Origin: Bugula neritina
Taxonomy: Eukaryota > Bryozoa > Gymnolaemata > Cheilostomatida > Bugulidae
Assembly: GCA_964035545.1 (NCBI GenBank)
Contig: OZ037772.1
Span: 11,163,818-11,227,817 of the forward strand
Reading direction: 5' to 3'
Length of the DNA: 64,000 nt
The notes under the pieces are model-generated. The model ran no database searches. It saw nothing but the letters and a program-made list of their open reading frames with translations, and had not been told where the DNA came from. This document shows positions 36,638-47,623 of the stretch, piece by piece (the first letter of the stretch is position 1; each line of letters starts with the position of its first letter). Made by a program: the position numbers and the translations under genes.

Positions 36638-37083
36638 TGACAGGAACCCACAGCTTTCTTTTATACTGAATATAAATCTTTTATATGAATATAGTCTATA
36701 GGACTGTGCCTTGTAGCAATAAGCTGGTGCCATCACCTTTTTTTTTTTATTCATGATTGAAAAAGAATCAATCATACATATATAAGCATGTATATTATAC
36801 TGCATCATATATTTTGTCACTCCAGTGATTGTATCATAACTTGCTACTGCTACTGCACACATTTTGACAGGAACCGACAGCTTTCTTTTATACAATATAT
36901 AGCTGTTAGTGTAGCATGAATTTTTTTTATAAGAATATAGTTTTCAGGACTGTACTCCTCACCCTTTTTTTTATTCATGATTGAAAAAGAATGAACCATA
37001 CATATATAAGCATGTATATTATACTGCATCATAATATTTTGTCACTCCAGTGATTGTATCATAACTTGCTACTGCACACATTG
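36638..37083. repeat. ~220-bp tandem duplication in the 3' UTR of the zinc-finger gene
   Basis: Two copies, 36638-36855 and 36857-37083. Both contain ttttgacaggaacc, cagctttcttttata, tattcatgattgaaaaagaa, tatataagcatgtatattat and cactccagtgattgtatcat. They differ by small insertions and deletions in the first third. The block begins about ten bases after the stop codon (36628). Confidence 0.93.
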
Positions 37084-37188
37084 TTTTACATTCAAAATAG
37101 CAAATGTTGTTTTTCAATTGTCATTTTATTTATAATTTCAAAAATATACAAATACAGATGTGTTGTCTCAAGTTTTATTTATTTTCAA

Positions 37189-40100
37189 CTTAGACACTTA
37201 GACACTTAGACACTTAGACACTTAGACACTTAGACACTTAGACACTTAGACACTTAGACACTTAGACACTTAGACACTTAGACACTTAGACACTTAGACA
37301 CTTAGACACTTAGACACTTAGACACTTAGACACTTAGACACTTAGACACTTAGACACTTAGACACTTAGACACTTAGACACTTAGACACTTAGACACTTA
37401 GACACTTAGACACTTAGACACTTAGACACTTAGACACTTAGACACTTAGACACTTAGACACTTAGACACTTAGACACTTAGACACTTAGACACTTAGACA
37501 CTTAGACACTTAGACACTTAGACACTTAGACACTTAGACACTTAGACACTTAGACACTTAGACACTTAGACACTTAGACACTTAGACACTTAGACACTTA
37601 GACACTTAGACACTTAGACACTTAGACACTTAGACACTTAGACACTTAGACACTTAGACACTTAGACACTTAGACACTTAGACACTTAGACACTTAGACA
37701 CTTAGACACTTAGACACTTAGACACTTAGACACTTAGACACTTAGACACTTAGACACTTAGACACTTAGACACTTAGACACTTAGACACTTAGACACTTA
37801 GACACTTAGACACTTAGACACTTAGACACTTAGACACTTAGACACTTAGACACTTAGACACTTAGACACTTAGACACTTAGACACTTAGACACTTAGACA
37901 CTTAGACACTTAGACACTTAGACACTTAGACACTTAGACACTTAGACACTTAGACACTTAGACACTTAGACACTTAGACACTTAGACACTTAGACACTTA
38001 GACACTTAGACACTTAGACACTTAGACACTTAGACACTTAGACACTTAGACACTTAGACACTTAGACACTTAGACACTTAGACACTTAGACACTTAGACA
38101 CTTAGACACTTAGACACTTAGACACTTAGACACTTAGACACTTAGACACTTAGACACTTAGACACTTAGACACTTAGACACTTAGACACTTAGACACTTA
38201 GACACTTAGACACTTAGACACTTAGACACTTAGACACTTAGACACTTAGACACTTAGACACTTAGACACTTAGACACTTAGACACTTAGACACTTAGACA
38301 CTTAGACACTTAGACACTTAGACACTTAGACACTTAGACACTTAGACACTTAGACACTTAGACACTTAGACACTTAGACACTTAGACACTTAGACACTTA
38401 GACACTTAGACACTTAGACACTTAGACACTTAGACACTTAGACACTTAGACACTTAGACACTTAGACACTTAGACACTTAGACACTTAGACACTTAGACA
38501 CTTAGACACTTAGACACTTAGACACTTAGACACTTAGACACTTAGACACTTAGACACTTAGACACTTAGACACTTAGACACTTAGACACTTAGACACTTA
38601 GACACTTAGACACTTAGACACTTAGACACTTAGACACTTAGACACTTAGACACTTAGACACTTAGACACTTAGACACTTAGACACTTAGACACTTAGACA
38701 CTTAGACACTTAGACACTTAGACACTTAGACACTTAGACACTTAGACACTTAGACACTTAGACACTTAGACACTTAGACACTTAGACACTTAGACACTTA
38801 GACACTTAGACACTTAGACACTTAGACACTTAGACACTTAGACACTTAGACACTTAGACACTTAGACACTTAGACACTTAGACACTTAGACACTTAGACA
38901 CTTAGACACTTAGACACTTAGACACTTAGACACTTAGACACTTAGACACTTAGACACTTAGACACTTAGACACTTAGACACTTAGACACTTAGACACTTA
39001 GACACTTAGACACTTAGACACTTAGACACTTAGACACTTAGACACTTAGACACTTAGACACTTAGACACTTAGACACTTAGACACTTAGACACTTAGACA
39101 CTTAGACACTTAGACACTTAGACACTTAGACACTTAGACACTTAGACACTTAGACACTTAGACACTTAGACACTTAGACACTTAGACACTTAGACACTTA
39201 GACACTTAGACACTTAGACACTTAGACACTTAGACACTTAGACACTTAGACACTTAGACACTTAGACACTTAGACACTTAGACACTTAGACACTTAGACA
39301 CTTAGACACTTAGACACTTAGACACTTAGACACTTAGACACTTAGACACTTAGACACTTAGACACTTAGACACTTAGACACTTAGACACTTAGACACTTA
39401 GACACTTAGACACTTAGACACTTAGACACTTAGACACTTAGACACTTAGACACTTAGACACTTAGACACTTAGACACTTAGACACTTAGACACTTAGACA
39501 CTTAGACACTTAGACACTTAGACACTTAGACACTTAGACACTTAGACACTTAGACACTTAGACACTTAGACACTTAGACACTTAGACACTTAGACACTTA
39601 GACACTTAGACACTTAGACACTTAGACACTTAGACACTTAGACACTTAGACACTTAGACACTTAGACACTTAGACACTTAGACACTTAGACACTTAGACA
39701 CTTAGACACTTAGACACTTAGACACTTAGACACTTAGACACTTAGACACTTAGACACTTAGACACTTAGACACTTAGACACTTAGACACTTAGACACTTA
39801 GACACTTAGACACTTAGACACTTAGACACTTAGACACTTAGACACTTAGACACTTAGACACTTAGACACTTAGACACTTAGACACTTAGACACTTAGACA
39901 CTTAGACACTTAGACACTTAGACACTTAGACACTTAGACACTTAGACACTTAGACACTTAGACACTTAGACACTTAGACACTTAGACACTTAGACACTTA
40001 GACACTTAGACACTTAGACACTTAGACACTTAGACACTTAGACACTTAGACACTTAGACACTTAGACACTTAGACACTTAGACACTTAGACACTTAGACA

Positions 40101-41790
40101 CTTAGACACTTAGACACTTAGACACTTAGACACTTAGACACTTAGACACTTAGACACTTAGACACTTAGACACTTAGACACTTAGACACTTAGACACTTA
40201 GACACTTAGACACTTAGACACTTAGACACTTAGACACTTAGACACTTAGACACTTAGACACTTAGACACTTAGACACTTAGACACTTAGACACTTAGACA
40301 CTTAGACACTTAGACACTTAGACACTTAGACACTTAGACACTTAGACACTTAGACACTTAGACACTTAGACACTTAGACACTTAGACACTTAGACACTTA
40401 GACACTTAGACACTTAGACACTTAGACACTTAGACACTTAGACACTTAGACACTTAGACACTTAGACACTTAGACACTTAGACACTTAGACACTTAGACA
40501 CTTAGACACTTAGACACTTAGACACTTAGACACTTAGACACTTAGACACTTAGACACTTAGACACTTAGACACTTAGACACTTAGACACTTAGACACTTA
40601 GACACTTAGACACTTAGACACTTAGACACTTAGACACTTAGACACTTAGACACTTAGACACTTAGACACTTAGACACTTAGACACTTAGACACTTAGACA
40701 CTTAGACACTTAGACACTTAGACACTTAGACACTTAGACACTTAGACACTTAGACACTTAGACACTTAGACACTTAGACACTTAGACACTTAGACACTTA
40801 GACACTTAGACACTTAGACACTTAGACACTTAGACACTTAGACACTTAGACACTTAGACACTTAGACACTTAGACACTTAGACACTTAGACACTTAGACA
40901 CTTAGACACTTAGACACTTAGACACTTAGACACTTAGACACTTAGACACTTAGACACTTAGACACTTAGACACTTAGACACTTAGACACTTAGACACTTA
41001 GACACTTAGACACTTAGACACTTAGACACTTAGACACTTAGACACTTAGACACTTAGACACTTAGACACTTAGACACTTAGACACTTAGACACTTAGACA
41101 CTTAGACACTTAGACACTTAGACACTTAGACACTTAGACACTTAGACACTTAGACACTTAGACACTTAGACACTTAGACACTTAGACACTTAGACACTTA
41201 GACACTTAGACACTTAGACACTTAGACACTTAGACACTTAGACACTTAGACACTTAGACACTTAGACACTTAGACACTTAGACACTTAGACACTTAGACA
41301 CTTAGACACTTAGACACTTAGACACTTAGACACTTAGACACTTAGACACTTAGACACTTAGACACTTAGACACTTAGACACTTAGACACTTAGACACTTA
41401 GACACTTAGACACTTAGACACTTAGACACTTAGACACTTAGACACTTAGACACTTAGACACTTAGACACTTAGACACTTAGACACTTAGACACTTAGACA
41501 CTTAGACACTTAGACACTTAGACACTTAGACACTTAGACACTTAGACACTTAGACACTTAGACACTTAGACACTTAGACACTTAGACACTTAGACACTTA
41601 GACACTTAGACACTTAGACACTTAGACACTTAGACACTTAGACACTTAGACACTTAGACACTTAGACACTTAGACACTTAGACACTTAGACACTTAGACA
41701 CTTAGACACTTAGACACTTAGACACTTAGACACTTAGACACTTAGACACTTAGACACTTAGACACTTAGACACTTAGACACTTAGACACT
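37189..41790. repeat. Homogeneous 8-bp satellite (cttagaca)n, about 575 copies
   Basis: Uninterrupted tandem cttagaca for about 4.6 kb; every line I read is identical. The unit has stop codons in all six frames over 24 nt (tag on plus, taa on minus), so it cannot encode protein. It is flanked by the zinc-finger gene's 3' region on the left and the proteasome pseudogene on the right. Confidence 0.99.
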
Positions 41791-41819
41791 TCAAGCTCTA
41801 GCAACAAAATAGGCATACA

Positions 41820-42440
41820 TATATGAAAAGAGAGACATGCATAGTGAACAGAGGCATGGAAAAGGTTAGGAAACACTGCACTAACCTCTCTCCTTCCAAG
41901 TTGGCTTTGTTGTAAGGTCTGATGTAAGCTTTGTGACAAAGAAGTCAATGTAGGAACCTGGGCCGAGGTCATTGAATGTTCCAGCAGCAACTATAGGTAA
42001 TAGCTTTTTAGCCCACTCCAACTACAACAGTTTAAAGACCGTAGAGAAAAGCTACAACAGGGGAACAAATCAATTATGGGAAAGAGAAAAGGGAACTGTT
42101 ATAAGAGAAAAGAAAACAGAGGAAACAAGAAATATAACAAAGAGAGAAGTGAACAGCAAAAAGAAGTTCCTAGAATGATTTCTCATTTGCTAAGTACTCA
42201 GTAACTAACATTGGTGCCGCAAACTGATTTTATTAATTGTAATATCTAAATAAAAGAATGCTGTGCACCAGCAAATGAAAAATGAAAGTGAAACTTACCT
42301 TAAATATCAGTCCTCGTATAGTTGTGTCAGTACTGTAAGCCTCCGGTCAGTTGGTGTTGTTCTATTAGAGATGTTCGTATCCACAGACTGAATGATAAGT
42401 GAGCTGAAAGTGCAGGGTTTATATAAGTCTAGAAAATAGC
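41820..42440 (-). pseudogene. Partial, decayed copy of the proteasome beta-2 gene
   Basis: 41855-41975 matches the coding exon and intron edge of the intact gene at 44660-44838 (shared: aacactgcactaacctctct and ggccgaggtcattgaat), with an internal ~10-bp deletion and altered codons. 41990-42195 continues into the matching intron (gaagtgaa…atgatttctca). 42265-42350 matches the start-proximal exon and donor at 45855-45925 (gtactgtaagcct). The exons corresponding to 44957-45258 and 45558-45669 are missing. It lies in the same orientation as the intact gene and cannot encode a subunit. Confidence 0.9.
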
Positions 42441-42706
42441 TTTTTTTCTGGTATAGCCAAAATAGCTGTACACAAGCAAATAACACAACAGAGAAAAACA
42501 TAATGTAGCCAATGTAGCCTAATGTAGCTAACATAGCCTAATGTAGCTAACATAGCTATGATAATACAATTAAAGCTGTAATGATTCAACAAAAGCTTTC
42601 CATGCTCATGTAATGTCCCAACAGAAAACGGGTTATATGCATTATGTATATGCATTATACAAAATATTATAGTTAATGTGGACAACATATTTTCTCCTTG
42701 ATAATG

Positions 42707-43070
42707 CAGTGGTTCCCAACCTTTTCCTACAATCCACCCAAATTCATGAATACCAACTATTAATTTTAATTAATTTTTTATTACTGGCATCATGATAATA
42801 TACAAGGTATAACAATATATATTTTGTTCTAGTGTATTTGAATATAATATAATTACCACAATAGTTCTATAATCCTTATTATTATGCTATGCATGTATAA
42901 AACACAGAGCAGTTCAAGCATTAATGTTATGGCTGCAGCTGATGCCTCTTTGCCAGGTTGCATGCTTTGTATTTCACCAGGCCCATCTCAAGTCACTCTG
43001 CAGGTTAAGGCAGTTTCTTTTCGAATTGATGAGAATCCTACCTCACATAGATAAATACGATGCTGGATGG
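42707..43070 (-). mobile_element. hAT transposon remnant (terminal repeat plus transposase C-terminus)
   Basis: cagtggttcccaacctttt at 42707-42725 matches the terminal inverted repeat typical of hAT (Charlie-like) elements. On the minus strand, 43053-43027 encodes YLCEVGFSS, a form of the conserved C-terminal hAT transposase motif. After a frameshift, sequence resembling LNLQSDLRWAW follows, where intact elements read LNVE.DLRLAL. Frameshifts and stops make it dead. The opposite terminal repeat is not certain; ggttggcaaccaccg at 43754-43770 is a weak candidate. Confidence 0.65.
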
Positions 43071-43136
43071 CACCAAAACTCTGCTTTGTAAGCCACTTGT
43101 AGCAATAGTTTGCTTGTTGACACACAAAATGATTTT

Positions 43137-43357
43137 AGGTGAAAATGGCACAGATAGTAATAGCACAATTAATAAAAAAATAGGTGAAATGGCACATCTA
43201 AAATATTGGGATTCAAAATTTGGGGTTTGGGGGTTTGAGTTTGAAGGTTTGGGTATGGGGTTTTAGGAAAAATTTAACATCAGTGTGCCATTTTTACCTA
43301 TACTTTTCCATTTGTGCCATTCTCACTGTGCCAATTTTACCTGCACCAATTTCACCT
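43137..43357. mobile_element. Fold-back element with G-rich telomere-like core (copy 1)
   Basis: The ends are imperfect inverted repeats made of aggtgaaaatggcac and aaatggcac modules on the left and tgtgccatttttacct, gtgccattctcac and gtgccaattttacc on the right. The core (about 43208-43266) is g-rich: ggggtttgggggtttgag and gtttgggtatggggtttt. A second copy in opposite orientation lies at 62917-63166. No coding capacity. Confidence 0.75.
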
Positions 43358-44419
43358 ATAATCGGAACAGGTTCTTCTCCTGTAGTAGTTCATTGCGTGT
43401 GGGAAAAGACACCATATTTTTGATAGAGACACCACAAGTTCAGTGTAACTTTAAAAATATTGACGCTGCTATGAAAAACAATGATATGATTGTACTCATG
43501 CATCTTTAGGTTTAGATTATTTAGTGCACCAAATATATTTATTACGAGGTATGTAGTAAGCAGTTTATAGCGATTGGCTTTCATGGCTACTAAAAGCTGG
43601 CGTGTTGGCTTTTGCAAAGTTCAATTTAAATAGCGTTAAGGCTTATACACATATACATGTTCATGTAAATTCAAAAGCTCAAAAAGCCTTCAAAAAATGC
43701 CTGGACTTTTTAGAATTTAAATTCTCCCCTAAAAAATTCCAAATTCTACCCTATAGGGTTGGCAACCACCGATATAACACAAGTGACCAAAGTTATTACT
43801 ATTGTTAATTAATATTTATCTTAATTGAGAATCTAGTTAAAACTAAGCAATTAGTAAGACTAAATAATCCCAGTAACCAAATACTTAGTATAGTACACAT
43901 AGTTGGAATGCCAAGTCCAACACTCTTGCTATTACTGTGTCATTCCAAATAATGCTATATCAAATATCTTTGCAGATGCTAACATATTGTATTTGACTAC
44001 TCTGAAATTGAATGAATATACTGAAGCATAGTCTAAAAAATTATATTAGTTCACAACAGTCAGGCATCTTATAGATACGGCTTCAGTAAACTGTTATAGC
44101 AGTGGCTTCAGTGAGTATTATGCATATGGCTTCAGTTGTACACCTATACATGGCTTCAGTTAGACACCTGTGTGCATGGATTCCCATGAAACCAAAGTAA
44201 ATGTAATTTAATATCATATGTCATAAAATTTTATTTGTTTACTTCTTAATGACTTTTAAATAAAGTTGTCTAAATGTATTACTAATTATAGCACAATTGT
44301 TATTACACAATTTTTTTGGTTTTTTCAAGATCATTTTATTTAGGTGACTTATTTACAAATTCAAAAAGACTATAATAACTGTAATTTGCTGTAAATAATT
44401 AATCATAAATACAAAGGTG
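43358..44419. other. Intergenic, no gene seen
   Basis: AT-rich sequence between the fold-back element and the proteasome gene 3' end. A few diverged repeats of tggcttcagt occur at 44080-44165. Short open frames here have no domain or splice support. Confidence 0.6.
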
Positions 44420-47246
44420 CTATGCCACTTCCATTTGTTGCACGTGCTCATTGACAATGTCAAACTTCTTCACAGATTGTGTGAGAACGGAAGTAGTGCC
44501 TGATTTATATTTGTAGTCTCCTTGCCTGTAAAGTAATTAAGAATAATCAATAATCAATCTATATATCTATAAATATGCATACGTATATAAAATGAATGGA
44601 AAAACTGCGTCGACATGCAAAATGAACCGGAACGTGCACTATGAAAGGGTAATGGTATGGAAAAGGTTGGAAAACACTGCACTAACCTCTCTCCTTTCAG
44701 ATTTGCTTTGTCGTAAGGTCTGATGTAATCTACGCCATCCTTTGTGATAACGCAGAGGTCAATATAAGAACCTGAGCCGAGGTCATTGAATATTCCAGCA
44801 GCTATAGCATCGCGCACCAGCTTTTTAGCCGGCTCCAACTGCAAAATTTCCAAGACTGTGTAGAGAGGAAAGCAAACAGGGAAACAATAAATAGAACAAA
44901 AAGAGAAGTGAAATGATTTCTCAATTGCTAAGTTTAGACTGTTACATTTCGCGTACCTCCATGTTAGGTTTATATCCGTTCTCAAAGACGGCCATAGCGG
45001 CGAGGGAGCCCGATCCCATGGTGCCGTAAGGCACTGAGTCTGAGGATCCATGAGGGTATATGATGGAGAGTTTGGGGCCTGTAGGGTCCACCCCTCCTAG
45101 AACCAGAGCCGCACCGATGTGACCCTGGTACCTGAAGAGGTACTGCTTGAGCAATTGGCAGGCTGACGCGACTCGTGACACTCGGCCGGTGTTGAGGGAG
45201 TGCAACTCCAGTTGTGCTGCCACCATGTTTGTGGTGTACTCCGTGTCGGCAGCAGTGCCTGCAAGAGACCAGAATAAATCAAAGAGAGGTGAATTTGTGA
45301 GAATTGATAACGGCAACATCAAAGCATAAACTGCTAACCTATTTTGTGACATGATTGTAAGAGTGATAAATTTATGGTGAAAATATTTATCGTATCAAGT
45401 GCTGAGCAAACACTAGCAGCTTCTACGTATCGCAAACAAAGGGTTAATAAAAAATAGTTCACATTTTTAGACTTCATCAGAGCACAAGAGCTACACTTTT
45501 AACTCTACTTATACAAATACTGCAGACGTGTAAAACTAGACAATAAAGATAGCATACCCGCTCCACAGCAGTAGATGTTTGGTGCCATATAGTGTATCTT
45601 GGAGCAATTCTTGTCAGCTACCACAGTATCTTCTGTGGCCCTGGTATCCGCGCCCAGGATAACCCCATCCTAGAACACAGTTTAGAGATTGTAGTTATGT
45701 AAACTCAATACTCCACAACAAACATTTCTTAATATGGTCATATCAATTGTTGAACAATCAGTATAAGACCGTACATAATAACACAAAATTCACTAACAAC
45801 TTTGTCTCAAACTGAATTTATTAACTCTATTTTCCAACAAATAAATTATGTGCACCAACAAATGAAAAATGAAACCTACCTTAAATATTAGCCCGCATAT
45901 AGTTGTGCCAGTACTGTAAGCCTTTGGTGCTGTAAAACCTTTAGATGAAAGGTGAGCATTTCTAAAACAAACAACCAACTCTCAAGTTAGTTTGTGTTGT
46001 TTTAATAAAGATGTGCATTTCCAAAGACTGAAAGAAAAGAGGTGAAAGTGCAGGATTTATATTAGCTGAGTCACTTTATTTAGTTGATTCAGAAGCCAAG
46101 ACTTAGAATATCAAAATCAACATCTGAACTACCCCTGAAAAGTAAAGGTTAACCAAAAGCAACTCAACTTTAAGCCTAAGGCTAAGCAGTGTCATGATTA
46201 AAAAGTTGAGTTTTAATAGAATTTTAATTTGAATTAAATAACAACATTGTAAGAGGGAAACTAATTAAAATCCCAAAAAAGCAAAGAAACCAACTAAGTG
46301 TAAAACTAACTCCATCTGAGTTGAGTAACTGTACAGAAAATGAAATAATATCATATTAATATAATGTACTTATTTTCAGTTTATTGCAAATTAAAGTTAA
46401 ACCGAAACTGGGACTGGAGGTGCAGTCAAACAAACTGATATGACTGCAATGACTAGGAGTATATTAATATTCTTATTATTATATAAATATTAGTATTGAT
46501 AATCACACATTCCTATTGAGTTTTATATAATAATCATCATCATGATGATGCGCATATTCAAGTTTAATTCATATAAACTAACAGTAGAAGTATAGACAGT
46601 TTAGATTGTTTCGTACATCAGCTGTTTCGTATACAAAATGGTCGTTTTGTACACAAACTGAAACTGCTATTCATTTCGTATACAAAATGAATAATAACTA
46701 CTTTAATGATACTACTACTACTAGTATCATTAAAGTACATGCAATAAAATCAAATAAGTAAACAAGCATTACTAGTTTCCTTATTTCATTGTATCGCATT
46801 CCATCATCATCATGTATCTTTCACATTTCCCAAGTCACCTATTCAATTGATCAATGTTTTATACTGATCTATTATAATAAATGCTGTGCATTAATATTTA
46901 TTTTCGTATAATTATTGAACACGCTACTAAATTTAAAACTAATATAATATAATTGTTATTGCAAATGCAATTTAATTCAAATTGACTTAAGACTAGTACT
47001 AGACTACTAGTAGTACTAGTAGTAGTACTAGTAGTTAGGTTAAACTTAAAGCTATTCTTTATTTTTGAAGCTAATGTTTTAATTTACATTTATCTTCGAC
47101 TTTGCCGATAACTCAATCTTAAACTAGCAAAACCCATTACAAACTGCAAAATTAATTATTATAAACAAAATAAGTAATTACCTAGCACAATTTTCAAAAG
47201 AAAATCCACCCTGACTGGGTTCCTCTAATAATCCTTGCTGGGCCAT
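44420..47246 (-). CDS. PSMB7: 20S proteasome subunit beta type-2 (PSMB7/PSMB10 family)
   Basis: Catalytic (trypsin-like) beta-2 subunit of the 20S proteasome. Exons on the minus strand: 47246-47182, 45961-45880, 45669-45558, 45258-44957, 44838-44687, 44525-44420. Phases agree and the protein is 272 residues; human PSMB7 has 277. The start [14 protein letters not shown] is followed by a propeptide ending in STG. The expected autocatalytic cleavage exposes the nucleophile Thr of TTICGLIF. Other family marks are [40 protein letters not shown], and a C-terminal extension that wraps around a neighbouring subunit in known structures. The single intact copy suggests the constitutive subunit. Intron 1 (45962-47181) holds only AT-rich and tag/cta simple sequence. 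A decayed partial copy lies 2.6 kb downstream. Confidence 0.97.
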
Positions 47247-47623
47247 GGCGTGAAAAAAAGTTTTACCTATCAATGAAATTTCAGCGGAAGAGCGTATCTG
47301 CAGAAAAAGTCAATTCTGCGTGCTCATTGTTCAGAATAATATTATTATATCTACGCTATATACGAATGCGCACGTGTGATTTTAACGCATACTATTGGTG
47401 AAACTCTGTTTCGTAAGACTCCGTAGCGTGTTGGCACTTGTCCAATACAATTCTCTATTTCAATTGGCTATAGTTTTACTGATGTGCTCTTCTATTGGCC
47501 GACCTACATTGATGCCGTTGTTAGTAAACAAATTTAGCGTCATTTCGCTTTGCGTGTTTTAGAAGTAAAGTTGCCTTTCCCTACCGCTCTATCATCTCTG
47601 GAATTGTCAGTCCGCATATAAAA
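47247..47623. promoter_or_regulatory. Short divergent promoter region (PSMB7 / H1-tail-like gene)
   Basis: Only 377 bp separate the two start codons, so the genes probably share a bidirectional promoter. The region is less AT-rich than its surroundings, with CG dinucleotides (tttcgtaagactccgtagcg, gcggaagagcg). I see no TATA box at a plausible distance; catataaaa at 47614 lies too close to the ATG to serve. Confidence 0.6.

Noticed and set aside
37189-41790. The 8-bp array as a telomere or a CRISPR-like array
   Set aside because: The unit is not a known animal telomere repeat, lies internally between genes, and has no spacers.
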